33,289 bases of DNA, taken from positions 1 to 33,289 of the forward strand of contig JACZKP010000095.1 of NCBI GenBank assembly GCA_014860005.1, read 5' to 3'. Of this stretch, positions 1-8,718 are shown piece after piece (positions within the stretch are counted from its first letter, which is position 1; each line of letters starts with the position of its first letter). Both the position numbers and the translations under genes were made by a program. Under the pieces are notes generated by a model that searched no databases, was not told the origin of the DNA, and saw nothing but the letters and a program-made list of their open reading frames with translations. The DNA is from Verrucomicrobiota bacterium (GTDB lineage Bacteria; Verrucomicrobiota; Verrucomicrobiae; Limisphaerales; UBA11358).

Positions 1-2
1 GA

Positions 3-1955
3 TTAAACAGCGTCTTCAGCGCGACCAAACGCAAGGCTCGCGGCTACCGTTCGACGACGCATCTGATCACCATGCTCTACTTCGTCGCCGGAAAACTCCG
101 CTTCCCCCAATTTTAATTCCACCGAAAACAGCGAAGAACCCATTTCCTTACGCGCGACTTCGGCGGGGAACAGGTTCAGGCCAAGGATACGATCCCAGAT
201 CAGATTGTATTTCTGACTCCACGTGCCGGGCTTGTCGAAAGCCAATCGGAAATGATCGCCGTCGTCGGCTTCCTTTACCCAGCGTTGGGCAAATTCACGC
301 GCGAGCTTCCAGTATTCGGCGGCTTTGGCCTTTTCGCCGCGTAGGTCGCACAGTTTGGCAAACGAGCCGAGGCCCATGACGGCCTTCGCGCTCAGGTTCA
401 CGTTGTGCGCCAGGTGGCCGGCGAAGTCGTCGGTGCAAAGCTGGTTCTCGGGATCAAATCCCTTGGCCTTGAGATACTCAGCCCATTGTTCGAGCTGCTT
501 CCACCACAGGCCGGCGAAATCCGCGTTGCCCTCCATCTCGGCAATGGCCGCCATAAGGATCAGCAGGTTGCCGCTTTCCTCGACGGGCATCTGATTTTCC
601 TCGCTGCGTTCGCCGCCGCCATAAACCTGGCCATTGGCGTGCGGATACGTGCCGAGGTCGTGCGGCGCGAAGGGAAACTTCCAACGCTCGCTCGCCGCGT
701 AATTCATGAACGGCACGAGGAACGACTTGGCCAGCGACGGCCCAAACAAGAGGAACTGCGGCGCCATCGGATAAAACACGTCCGACGTGCCGATGCAGCC
801 GTTGGAATGATTCTCCTTGCTGAACTGAAGCGGCTGGCCGTGGTCGTCGGCGACGAACTTGCCCGCGGCGAAACACTGGCGATAGGCGAGCGCAGCGAGC
901 CGGGCGTACTTCTCGCCGCCGGCCTTGCGCAAATCCGTCATCAACTCCGCGTCGAACTGCTCGCAACGTTTCTTGAGCGATTCGTACCGACTGCCGAATT
1001 TGTGCAAGTAATCTTCGATCCGAAGTTCGACTCCTTTCAGCGAAATGCGCCAGTATGGTCGAAGATTCCTCTTGAAGTACTGAATCGAGTAAATGTCATC
1101 GTATGCCAAGATTACGTAGTGCGACACGTTTGAGCCGGAGACTTCTTTAGAACTGAAATGCAGCCCAATTCCCGGCGTTCTGTCGTCAGCGGGACGCTTC
1201 CTTTTCCAATCAGTTAACGTTCCCGGATCTTCATCGTTTGCGAACCAATTCCGACTGACGTTGAGCGAACCCGCAAAGTAAATACCGCCGGACTCGACAT
1301 TATTCTGGATTACGTATAGGTGTCCCCAGTTGATGCGGATGTCGTCCCCCTTTGCCTCCAAGATTTTCTGATCCGTCGTACCGATCTGATAGAACGTGAA
1401 CGGAAAGTCGTTCCAAGAATTGAAGCTTACTTCTTCCTGTGGCGAATTCACGGCGATCTCACTGGCACAGTCAAAGTACGAACTTACTTGGTGCGTTTTT
1501 CCATCCATTGAAGCATAGGTCCACGTAATGTAGGTTGCCGGACTTGCCAACACCTCCAAATCCTCCGGCAACGCCGGCGTCATGAACGTGAGCGTCAGCC
1601 GCACGCCCTCGCCCTCGAAAGTGTAAATCGTCCGCGTCGGCAGCACTTCCAGATTCGTTTGCGGCAGCGCGGGAACGTCGGCCGGTTCTTTGCCCATCAG
1701 GCGAAACGCCTTGCCGTCAATTCGCACCAGACTCGTGAGCCGATGCGACTTGCCGGTCCAGTGCGTGGTGTCCACGTCCGTCAATTTGTCGCCCTGCGAC
1801 CAGATGCTGAAATACGGGTCATGCGCGACCAGCGGCACTGCGGGCGGCCGCAGCGGCGGAAGGTTTAGTTCAGCCGCCGCGAGGTGGTTTAAGTTCAGAG
1901 CATTCAGCGCGACGCCCAGTAGCACCGCCGAAGCTGCGTTGGTCCGTTTTTGCAT
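3..1955 (-). CDS. Exported glutaminase-A-like protein (DUF4964/DUF5127/DUF4965), C-terminus cut by window edge
   Basis: About 651 residues are visible and the frame stays open to the window edge, so the C-terminal DUF1793-type part is missing. The start at 1955 gives a typical signal peptide (MQKR, hydrophobic run, cut near LAAAELN) and has a purine-rich RBS 7 bases upstream; a longer reading from 2033 adds 26 residues without export character. After the signal comes RPPAVPLVAHDPYFSIWS, a DUF4964 hallmark, then a DUF5127-like beta region (LPTRTIYTFEGEG) and a DUF4965-like segment (GGEKYARLAALAYRQ) leading into an alpha/alpha-barrel region (VEESGNLLILMAA). The family is named after fungal glutaminase A, but bacterial members are poorly characterised and resemble glycoside hydrolases in fold. 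It is probably periplasmic or secreted. It lies downstream of a NagB-family gene on the same strand, so a glycan or amino-compound role is possible; the true substrate is unknown. Confidence 0.85.
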   Translation of the reverse strand: MQKRTNAASAVLLGVALNALNLNHLAAAELNLPPLRPPAVPLVAHDPYFSIWSQGDKLTDVDTTHWTGKSHRLTSLVRIDGKAFRLMGKEPADVPALPQTNLEVLPTRTIYTFEGEGVRLTLTFMTPALPEDLEVLASPATYITWTYASMDGKTHQVSSYFDCASEIAVNSPQEEVSFNSWNDFPFTFYQIGTTDQKILEAKGDDIRINWGHLYVIQNNVESGGIYFAGSLNVSRNWFANDEDPGTLTDWKRKRPADDRTPGIGLHFSSKEVSGSNVSHYVILAYDDIYSIQYFKRNLRPYWRISLKGVELRIEDYLHKFGSRYESLKKRCEQFDAELMTDLRKAGGEKYARLAALAYRQCFAAGKFVADDHGQPLQFSKENHSNGCIGTSDVFYPMAPQFLLFGPSLAKSFLVPFMNYAASERWKFPFAPHDLGTYPHANGQVYGGGERSEENQMPVEESGNLLILMAAIAEMEGNADFAGLWWKQLEQWAEYLKAKGFDPENQLCTDDFAGHLAHNVNLSAKAVMGLGSFAKLCDLRGEKAKAAEYWKLAREFAQRWVKEADDGDHFRLAFDKPGTWSQKYNLIWDRILGLNLFPAEVARKEMGSSLFSVELKLGEAEFSGDEVEHGDQMRRRTVAASLAFGRAEDAV

Positions 1956-1962
1956 AATCAAA

Positions 1963-1975
1963 CCCTTTCTTCCTT
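1963..1975 (-). promoter_or_regulatory. Ribosome binding site that fixes the 1955 start
   Basis: On the minus strand this reads AAGGAAGAAAGGG and ends 7 bases before the ATG at 1955. It supports this start over the in-frame ATG at 2033, which has no comparable site. Confidence 0.6.
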
Positions 1976-2283
1976 GCACCCAATGTCCCGGAGGATACCC
2001 GGTTCCATGGCCCTTCGCCAAGGCATTCGCCATGCATCAAGCTTTGGGCTGCGGCGGGAAGTGAAGCTCCAAGTCACTTTCGGAAACATAACGCGGCAGC
2101 CTGGCATTCTCCGCGCGTCCAACTTCAAAGTGGTGTCCGTTACGCTCTGCCACCGCGGTTGGCCTTGCGCGTTCAAACCGGAGTTGAGGTTACGCAAGAT
2201 TGCCCGGACGTAAAGCCCGCGTTGCCGGCGTGTGGCCCAATCTGTGACAAACCCGCACGGCGAGCGTCAAAAAGCCTTTCGCC
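1976..2283. other. Intergenic stretch between NagB-family gene and glutaminase-like gene
   Basis: With the RBS this makes a gap of about 328 bases between two minus-strand genes. Short ORFs cross it on both strands, but none has a recognisable domain or RBS. Two segments near 2021-2043 and 2103-2125 are loosely similar (GGCATTC followed by a related purine/pyrimidine pattern); this is too weak to call a repeat. I see no convincing terminator or sigma-70 promoter. The length suggests that the glutaminase-like gene has its own promoter. Confidence 0.4.
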
Positions 2284-3000
2284 CTACACTCCCGCACCCG
2301 CTGCGGAGTCCACGAACAGGAAACTGTTGGGGTGCTGTCTCAACAACGAAGCCGGGACATCAGGCGTGATTTCCCCTCGGAGCGTGCGCTGAACAATCCC
2401 GGCTTTGCCTGCGCCGCACGCCAGCAACCAGACCTCCTTGGATTTGAGCAAGTGCTTCAGCCCAACGGTTGCGCCCCAAGTCGGCGCATGCGCGTGGGTG
2501 AGATAACGACGGGACGCCGCGACTGTGCTGGCGTGGAGTTCCGCGCGATGCGTGGTGCGATCCGCCGGGGTGCCCGGCTCGTTCATCCCCAGGTGGCCGT
2601 TCAAGCCGACGCCCAGAAGCGTCAAGTCGAAGCCCCGACCAATCGCAATATCATATTGCCGACATTCCTCCGCCAGATCTTCCGCCTCGGTGCGGATAAA
2701 ATGAAATCGCTCCGGCGGCAGATCAACGTGATCAACCAGGCTGCGGCGAAGTTGTTGGGCACAACGTCCCGGATCATCCGGCGGCAGTTCGCCGAACTCA
2801 TCGAGCGTGAAGACTTCGCACCCACGGAAGGAAACTTCACCACGCTTTACTGCTGCGATCATCGCGGCATAAACCGGCACGGGTGTGTGGCCCGCGGGCA
2901 GACACATCCGGAGGGACGGAGTTGCACGGAGGCGCTCACCCCAGCGGTTGGCGAGGGAGTCGGCCCAAGCGCTTTCTGAATCGAACTGGACTATTTGCAT
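2284..3000 (-). CDS. NagB-family glucosamine-6-phosphate deaminase / 6-phosphogluconolactonase-like isomerase
   Basis: This 238-residue protein has the NagB/SIS-like sugar-phosphate fold. Visible family motifs are LPAGHTPVPVY (phosphate-binding loop, about residues 35-44), FTLDEFGEL with the Asp-Glu pair D67-E68, LLGVGLNGHLGMNEPG with N134, H136 and E141, and a C-terminal ITPDVPASLLRQHPN segment. NagB converts glucosamine-6-phosphate to fructose-6-phosphate and ammonia in the cytoplasm. The GLNGH form is compatible with an active deaminase because, as I recall, Asn at this place also occurs in Gram-positive NagB proteins. Length is close to the short NagB type (about 235-245). The ATG at 3000 has no clear Shine-Dalgarno. 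It lies 104 bases downstream of a Gfo/Idh oxidoreductase on the same strand. A lactonase role is less likely given the NEPG motif. Confidence 0.85.
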   Translation of the reverse strand: MQIVQFDSESAWADSLANRWGERLRATPSLRMCLPAGHTPVPVYAAMIAAVKRGEVSFRGCEVFTLDEFGELPPDDPGRCAQQLRRSLVDHVDLPPERFHFIRTEAEDLAEECRQYDIAIGRGFDLTLLGVGLNGHLGMNEPGTPADRTTHRAELHASTVAASRRYLTHAHAPTWGATVGLKHLLKSKEVWLLACGAGKAGIVQRTLRGEITPDVPASLLRQHPNSFLFVDSAAGAGV

Positions 3001-3066
3001 GAGGGGTTCAAGTTTGGCTCAGTCGGAACGTTGCACCTTGTGAACGTCGGTTTCAATGAAGTTCGA

Positions 3067-3085
3067 GACAGGCGCGACGCCTGTC
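3067..3085. repeat. Perfect 8-bp hairpin with 3-base loop
   Basis: GACAGGCG-CGA-CGCCTGTC lies between the oxidoreductase stop and the NagB-family start. There is no U-tract after it in the direction of transcription, so it is not a textbook terminator. It may be an mRNA-stabilising or REP-like element. A second small hairpin (TGGCTC-AACC-GAGCCA, 3101-3116) overlaps the oxidoreductase stop codon. Confidence 0.55.
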
Positions 3086-3104
3086 CTTACTTGCCAGTCA
3101 TGGC

Positions 3105-4190
3105 TCAACCGAGCCACAGATCAATCGGCTTCGCCACTTTTGCGTGAAACGGCAGCGTGACTTTCTGCCCCGTGCCTGCCGAGCGATAGGCGGCGTAGAT
3201 CAGTTCCAAGACTGCGCGGCCATCCTCGCCGGTGACGAGCGGTGGCTTGTCCGCGCGCACGCACTCGATGAAATGTTTCAGTTCCTGCGGATAACCCTGG
3301 TTGAACGCTTCCTCGAAGACCGTGAACGTCCAACCCTTCGTTGAACCGGCTTTCTCCATGGCATAATCGTAACCTCGCTCGCTGTAAGTGAGCGCCGCGT
3401 TGCCTTGGAACAAGTCCGCGTAGCACACGCCGCCCGCGCCATGAACTTCGGCGCGATCCTCCATGCCGCCAGGTTTGGCCCAACTGTTCTCGACCACCCC
3501 AATCGCCCCGCCTTCAAACTCAACGATCACCACCGAATTCTCTTCGCCCCGCGTGCGGCCTTGGTGAATCAGGCCAGTTTGCATGTGCGCCAGCACACTG
3601 AGGGCGCGGGGCCGCCCGCCGAGCATCCAACGAAACCACGCCAACCCGTGGCAACCCATGTCCATGATGACGCCACCACCAGATTGAGCGATGTCGTAAA
3701 ACCAGTCGCTGTGCGGGCCGCTGTGCTTTTCGGCCTGCTTGAGCATGTAGATTTTTCCAAACGCACCTTCGTTGGCCAGCAATCGCACGCGCTCATACTT
3801 GGGCGCAAAGCACAGTTCCTCGGCATACATCAGTTTTCGATTAGCAGCCTTGCAGGCGGCAATCATCTCGTCCGCCTCTTCCAGCGTGAGGCTCAGTGGT
3901 TTTTCAATGATGACGTGTTTGCCGGCCTTGGCCGCGGTCATCACGGCGCGATGATGAAGGAAATTCGGCAGGCAGACATCCACCACGTCGCAACCGGATT
4001 CCGTAATTGCGTTCTCGAGGTCCGTGAACCAACGCGCAATGTGATGCTTGCGCGCAAAGGCTTCGGCCTTATCCGCGTTGCGCGCGTAAACAGCGACGAC
4101 CTCCGCCTCGGGAACGAAACGGTGATAGGACTCAACATGAATGTCCGCAATGAATCCAGCCCCCAGCAGGGCGACTTTGGTTTTGCTCAT
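3105..4190 (-). CDS. Gfo/Idh/MocA-family NAD(P)-dependent oxidoreductase
   Basis: This 361-residue cytoplasmic oxidoreductase has an N-terminal Rossmann domain (VALLGAGFIADIH, G10-x-G12) and the family EKP motif with the catalytic-type lysine K97 in IIEKPLSLTLEEAD. The C-terminal alpha/beta domain carries GGGVIMDMGCHGLAWFRWMLG, with the conserved His after the MDMG turn, and VVENSWAKPGG. No signal peptide is seen; many Verrucomicrobiota members carry a Tat signal, this one does not. Members oxidise or reduce sugars, inositols or sugar derivatives with NAD(P)H; the substrate cannot be read from the sequence. It is upstream of the NagB-family gene on the same strand and may be co-transcribed with it. 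It is clearly different from the second Gfo/Idh protein in the window. Confidence 0.92.
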   Translation of the reverse strand: MSKTKVALLGAGFIADIHVESYHRFVPEAEVVAVYARNADKAEAFARKHHIARWFTDLENAITESGCDVVDVCLPNFLHHRAVMTAAKAGKHVIIEKPLSLTLEEADEMIAACKAANRKLMYAEELCFAPKYERVRLLANEGAFGKIYMLKQAEKHSGPHSDWFYDIAQSGGGVIMDMGCHGLAWFRWMLGGRPRALSVLAHMQTGLIHQGRTRGEENSVVIVEFEGGAIGVVENSWAKPGGMEDRAEVHGAGGVCYADLFQGNAALTYSERGYDYAMEKAGSTKGWTFTVFEEAFNQGYPQELKHFIECVRADKPPLVTGEDGRAVLELIYAAYRSAGTGQKVTLPFHAKVAKPIDLWLG

Positions 4191-4297
4191 AAACTCTCTG
4201 CCGCGGGTTCAGCCAGGCGGCAAATACACAGTTGGATGGAAAAATTGAGTGGTTCTTTCACTGGACTGAGAGGTTCGAGTTCACAGGCTGGGGCGAC

Positions 4298-5584
4298 TTA
4301 CCAATTGTGTTTCCCGGTAATCTCCATGGGCGGCACGTCTGGGAATTCATAAATGACGCTCCACTCCGCGGTGAGCAGTGACAGATCCACCACTGGCAAC
4401 GGGTGCGGGAGCTCGAAGCGGACTTCGATGGTTTCGCGGGAGCGCGGGGCGAGCACTCGCTCCACTTGTGCCGGCTTCACATGAACCTGGTCGGTGGAGT
4501 GGAATCGCGCGCTGAACTTCATTGGCAGATCGGCGTCATTGACCAGGCGCACCTGCGTGGTGGCGCCCGGGAACGTCGGGCTGGTGGCCCGGAACAACGC
4601 GTTGGTAAACATCTGTTCCATCATCACCGCCTTGCCGGTCAGGGCGCCCCGTATCGTGCGGGCCATTTCCACAGTGCGAACGTTTTCGTCCCAGATGCCG
4701 TCCAGATGGAGATTGGCCAGAATCGGGCCTCGATCGGTCATCGTCACCCAGGCGACCTGGTCAAACTCGCCGAAGGCGCGTCCGCGCAACTTGCTGCCGC
4801 CGCCCGTGGTGGCGAGGACGATGTAACTTTGGTCATTGCGCTCGAACTTGGTGTAGTTGTGCCGGTGGCCGGCGATGACGGTGTGCTTGCGTTCCTTGAG
4901 CAGTTCCTCGATCGCCCGCCAACCGGTGTCCTCCTCGTAATCCCACAGCGGCTTGTGCATGAACACGAGTGTCCAGCGGACCTTCGGATGCTCCGTGAGC
5001 ACGCGCGCCACGTAATCCCGCTGCGCCGCGCTCATTTTACTGGGCGGCGGGTCCTCGGTGTTGAGACACAGAAACAGCACGTCGCGATAAACAAAGTGAT
5101 AAAACGGCTGGCCAAAGCGTCTGAGCCATTCCTCGGCCATCACTTCGTTGCTGATGTCGTGATTGCCGGGCACAAAGAAGAACGGCATTTGCAGTTGCTC
5201 GACGAATGACCGGAACTCATGCCATTGCGTTTCGATGACCTGTCGGTCGCGCGTGCCGCCTTGAATCAGGTCGCCCACGCTCATGACGAATTCCGGTTGC
5301 AGCAGGTTGACTTTGCGAATGCCATCCTCGAAGACCCCCGGACGCGCCCCGCCGGTGCGGTCGGACACCACCACAAACTGGAAGTTGTTCGGATCGTTGT
5401 TGAACGCCAGATGACTCCAAGGCTTCAATTCCGAGACCACCTCGACCCGCGTGTGACTGGCCGGTTTCGTGGGGCTGGAACAACCATTCCCCAGCAGCGC
5501 CAGCGTCAGGCCGAAGGCGCCGACCAATCCCTGAAGCCAAAACTTCCCAGCTCCGAACGCAAACGTTGCTCTCTTGATTTTCAT
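4298..5584 (-). CDS. Lipoprotein calcineurin-like metallophosphoesterase
   Basis: This 428-residue protein starts with a lipoprotein signal (hydrophobic run 18-31, cysteine C35 in LLGNGCSS). The catalytic domain shows the metallophosphatase signature in order: D75 (VVVSDRTGG), D105 (SVGDLIQGG), N141-H142-D143 (PGNHD), H210 (VFMHKPLW) and H240-x-H242 (IAGHRH). These are the expected ligands of a two-metal site, so it should be active. The C-terminal third (about 300-428) looks like one or two beta-sandwich domains and has no catalytic motif I recognise. It is probably attached to a membrane facing the periplasm and hydrolyses a phosphomonoester or diester, perhaps freeing phosphate from extracellular substrates. 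The start lies 69 bases from the likely start of the divergent sialidase-like gene. No Shine-Dalgarno is seen. Confidence 0.9.
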   Translation of the reverse strand: MKIKRATFAFGAGKFWLQGLVGAFGLTLALLGNGCSSPTKPASHTRVEVVSELKPWSHLAFNNDPNNFQFVVVSDRTGGARPGVFEDGIRKVNLLQPEFVMSVGDLIQGGTRDRQVIETQWHEFRSFVEQLQMPFFFVPGNHDISNEVMAEEWLRRFGQPFYHFVYRDVLFLCLNTEDPPPSKMSAAQRDYVARVLTEHPKVRWTLVFMHKPLWDYEEDTGWRAIEELLKERKHTVIAGHRHNYTKFERNDQSYIVLATTGGGSKLRGRAFGEFDQVAWVTMTDRGPILANLHLDGIWDENVRTVEMARTIRGALTGKAVMMEQMFTNALFRATSPTFPGATTQVRLVNDADLPMKFSARFHSTDQVHVKPAQVERVLAPRSRETIEVRFELPHPLPVVDLSLLTAEWSVIYEFPDVPPMEITGKHNW

Positions 5585-5653
5585 TTGTTATGGAACTGGC
5601 TTGTGATCACGCTGCTACTTTATGTTTTGAGAACGCTACGGATTTGCGGTTGT

Positions 5654-6916
5654 TTGGCAATCGAAACCGCCATAAGGATCTCCGCGGGCGGCCTTTTCCT
5701 GGCCGTTGGTTTGGCAACGGCGGCGGAACAAACCCCGGCGGTTATCTCGGACGCGGAACGCTCGTCCCTGGCTTTTACGGTGAAGCTGGAAACCGTGATG
5801 AAACACGATGACGGCAAGTTTCTGTGGTTTCACCCGCGCGTGGCCGCCATCCCCGTCAACGGCGAAGCCGGACCCGCCGCGGTGATGACGATTCAGAAGC
5901 ACTTGAAGGTTTCAGATTATTATTCCGGTCTTCATGTCATGACGCGGGCGAATCTGGAAGCGCCATGGAATGGACCGGGGTTGCCGCCGGAGCTGGATTG
6001 GCGCAAGCAACCCGACGGCGTCACCATCAGCGTCGCCGACGTGACGCCCGGCTGGCATCCCCAGACGGGCAAGCTGCTCGCCATTGGCTGCCAGGTTCGT
6101 TACAGCCCGAAGGGCCAGCAACTCGACGATGTGGTGCGCGCACACCAGACGGTCTATGCGATCTTCGATCCGATCACAAATCGGTGGCGACCGTGGCAGG
6201 TACTCGAACTCCCACCAGAAGACCAGTTCAACTTCGCGCGTAACGCCTGTTCCCAATGGGTCGTGCGGCCTGATGGCCGGTTGCTCGTGCCGCTTTACAT
6301 CGGGCGCAACTCGCGCGAACCGTTCAGCACCACGGTGGCCGAATGTCGCTTTAACGGCACCACGTTGGCCTACGAACGGCATGGCAACGTGCTGCGTCTG
6401 GACCTCGCGCGCGGGCTATACGAACCGTCATTGATCGCTTTCCAGGGTCGGTACTATCTGACGCTTCGCAATGACGTGCGCGGCTACGTGAGCACGAGCG
6501 ACGACGGCTTGCAGTTTGAGGCGCCGCAGCCGTGGCGGTTCGACGACGGTGCGGAACTGGGCAGTTACAACACGCAGCAACACTGGCTGGCGCACAGCGA
6601 CGGACTTTTCCTGGTTTACACCCGGCGCGGTGCGGACAACGACCATATCATGCGCCACCGCGCCCCGCTGTTCATGGCGCAGGTGGACCCCGCAACCCGG
6701 CGGGTCATCCGCCGCACCGAGAAGATTGTCGTGCCGGAGCGTGGCGCGGAACTTGGCAATTTCGGCGCGGCTGCCATCAACGAAGCCGAGTCTTGGATCA
6801 CCGTGTCGGAAGGAATGTTCATGAAAGACTCACGTCAGCGCGGTGCGGAAGGCGCGACTTTTGTGGCCCGTGTGATTTGGTCCAAACCCAACAAGCTGGC
6901 AACTTCGCTGCCGTGA
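5654..6916 (+). CDS. Exported sialidase/BNR-fold protein (six-bladed propeller), likely TTG start
   Basis: A beta-propeller protein of about 420 residues in the exo-alpha-sialidase-like family. Seen features are an FLWFHPRVAAIP opening blade, a YEPSLIAFQGRYYLTLRND segment and a degenerate Asp-box (TSDDGLQF, around 6500) that normally caps propeller blades. No ATG start exists near the N-terminus in this frame. A TTG at 5654 gives a plausible signal peptide (IETAIRISAGGLFLAVGLATAAEQ is within it; cut after TAA). GTG at 5603 and TTG at 5585 are alternatives that add a second hydrophobic patch. The frame is open back to 5219, but that part is antisense to the phosphoesterase and reads as shadow sequence. 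Catalytic sialidase residues are not obvious, so activity on sialic acid is uncertain. The location near NagA/NagB genes fits a glycan-handling role. Confidence 0.75.
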   Translation: MAIETAIRISAGGLFLAVGLATAAEQTPAVISDAERSSLAFTVKLETVMKHDDGKFLWFHPRVAAIPVNGEAGPAAVMTIQKHLKVSDYYSGLHVMTRANLEAPWNGPGLPPELDWRKQPDGVTISVADVTPGWHPQTGKLLAIGCQVRYSPKGQQLDDVVRAHQTVYAIFDPITNRWRPWQVLELPPEDQFNFARNACSQWVVRPDGRLLVPLYIGRNSREPFSTTVAECRFNGTTLAYERHGNVLRLDLARGLYEPSLIAFQGRYYLTLRNDVRGYVSTSDDGLQFEAPQPWRFDDGAELGSYNTQQHWLAHSDGLFLVYTRRGADNDHIMRHRAPLFMAQVDPATRRVIRRTEKIVVPERGAELGNFGAAAINEAESWITVSEGMFMKDSRQRGAEGATFVARVIWSKPNKLATSLP

Positions 6917-6958
6917 GCCGTTGGTTTCCACCGCCCGCTAACCGCAACTTAAACCAAA

Positions 6959-8533
6959 TCATCTGCCTCGCATTCGCTCCAAGAGATTGCTGGTGATTCT
7001 TTGCACCCGCGGATCGGGACCTTTCGGCGACGTGTAAACCGAAGGGCGCACGTAACCGGGCGGAGCCGACAATCCATCGCCCCACCAACAAGTGGAGGCG
7101 TTGAAAACGAAATTGCCCTTCGGCCCCGGATAAATCGTCGCGGTGTAAATGCCGCCGTTGAGTTTGCCGGGGGCATCTTGCGTTGGACCGGTCGCCACGA
7201 TCTCGAGGCCCGCGATGTTCGCGGGGTCGCCGTGCCACTCCCATCCAACCAGGCCGGGAATGCCATCGCCCTGCTTCATGTCAGTGCCGGCGAAAAGCCA
7301 GTGATCCGGTCGAGCGCAAATCCAGTCGGCCCCGCCGGTGACCGGACCGGTACTGTGCGCGCCGACCAACTCGTTCGCGTAAGGCCGTTCGTGCGGCAGC
7401 GACTGCATCGCCACGAAATCACGCGTTCCGCCCGGCGGCCCGAAGACTCCCACGCGCCCGAAAATCCGATTCGGCATGCCGCGTGGGTCCGGTCGTGGAT
7501 TGATGCGACCGCAACAGGTGTTGCCTGATAGAAACGCGACATTGACGCCGCCAGCAATGGCGGTTTTGAGATGGTTGAACATCTCGATGGAGTAATACTC
7601 ATCGTGGCCGACGGACAAAAATCCTTTTGCCCGCAGCAGTCCCGCCGGATCAGCGTGCGTGTCCAGGTTGGAAATGTAAGTCACATCGTAACCTTGCGCC
7701 TCCAACCAATAGGCGATGGGAAACTCCCAGAGAAACCATTCCCCCGAACCGGTCGAGAGCGGTGCGTCAAAAATCTGGCAGTATTTGCCGTATGGCCGGT
7801 TGAAGCTGATGTCCACCCCCGGCCCCCAATACCACTGGTCCTTGCCATCGTCATAAAGTGAAAACTGATTCGGCCAGCGGTTGTATGCCTGCCACGTCGT
7901 ATCCGAGCACTGGAAGATGAAATCCGCGCGGCGGTCGTCGCGCACGATGAAGATCAAGTAGCTCTGCCACCGTTCGCGCGCGGCGGTAAGCTTGCCGACG
8001 TACACTCCGCTCACCCAGTCGCGTGGAATTGTGAGCGTCGCACAAGGCGACCAGTCGCAATCGCGAAGCCGATTTGGCCCGATGGGCGGATCAGGCTGTA
8101 CTGTCCCCGCGAACGGCCCCAGGCTGGCGGCGTGCCGTCCGCCCGCACCGCCGTAATAGCCCATGCGATAAATTTCGAGCGTGAAAGGCGAAGCCGGATT
8201 TGTGCTGACGTGAAAACTGATTTCTTCCCCAACGCGAACACTGTTCCGCGAGCAGTAACCCTCAATCCACGGGCAGCGATATTTGGTGGCCGGATCAATG
8301 CGGGTATTCTGCAATCGCCAGTCCCGCGTACCGGGCTTGGCGTTTTCGCGACGAATTAAATCTGCCTGCCTGATAATCGCGGCCCCATCGCTGGACTCCT
8401 CGGTGATTGTGGAGCAACCCGCCGCCGCGGCGAGGGCAGCCAGGCCTGCCGCGCCCTTGAGCAGATCGCGGCGGCTTAAGGCGGTGTGAGCGGACCGCGC
8501 ATCGGTTGGGAGGTTATGGTTTGCGGATTTCAT
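6959..8533 (-). CDS. Tat-exported lipoprotein with N,N-dimethylformamidase large-subunit-like domain
   Basis: This 524-residue protein begins with a Tat signal (SRRDLLKG, residues 20-27), an Ala-rich stretch and a lipobox ending in C40 (AAAAGCS), so it should be exported folded and lipid-anchored. The body matches the family of the dimethylformamidase large (beta) subunit C-terminal region: IYRMGYYGGAGGR, IFQCSDTTWQAYNRWP, WGPGVDISFNRPYGKY, LSVGHDEYYSIEMFNHL and FLSGNTCCGRI. True DMFase is a cytoplasmic amidohydrolase with a mononuclear iron site and a separate small subunit. No small-subunit gene is seen here and the export signal is unlike the enzyme, so the substrate is probably different, perhaps an amide or polysaccharide. 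It is downstream of the NagA/NagB-like pair on the same strand after 185 bases. Confidence 0.82.
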   Translation of the reverse strand: MKSANHNLPTDARSAHTALSRRDLLKGAAGLAALAAAAGCSTITEESSDGAAIIRQADLIRRENAKPGTRDWRLQNTRIDPATKYRCPWIEGYCSRNSVRVGEEISFHVSTNPASPFTLEIYRMGYYGGAGGRHAASLGPFAGTVQPDPPIGPNRLRDCDWSPCATLTIPRDWVSGVYVGKLTAARERWQSYLIFIVRDDRRADFIFQCSDTTWQAYNRWPNQFSLYDDGKDQWYWGPGVDISFNRPYGKYCQIFDAPLSTGSGEWFLWEFPIAYWLEAQGYDVTYISNLDTHADPAGLLRAKGFLSVGHDEYYSIEMFNHLKTAIAGGVNVAFLSGNTCCGRINPRPDPRGMPNRIFGRVGVFGPPGGTRDFVAMQSLPHERPYANELVGAHSTGPVTGGADWICARPDHWLFAGTDMKQGDGIPGLVGWEWHGDPANIAGLEIVATGPTQDAPGKLNGGIYTATIYPGPKGNFVFNASTCWWGDGLSAPPGYVRPSVYTSPKGPDPRVQRITSNLLERMRGR

Positions 8534-8718
8534 GCCGGGACAAGTGAGATTCAGTTTGCGTGGTGGTTGCCGTAGTTCATGTGCTTGACAGCAAAAGATC
8601 AGCGCAAATCAACACCGTGGGCAACTGTCACTTTATTTTTCCGGACTTGTTTCATCACGCACGCCGTCAGATCGTCGCTAAAAGCTTCTCTGCGTTCCAG
8701 CTTCTGATTCCGGGTTTT

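Noticed and set aside
5219..5653. In-frame upstream extension of the sialidase-like ORF
   Set aside because: It runs antisense through the phosphoesterase N-terminus, has no signal peptide at its own start, and the composition is of shadow type. The signal-like segment begins only at about 5654.
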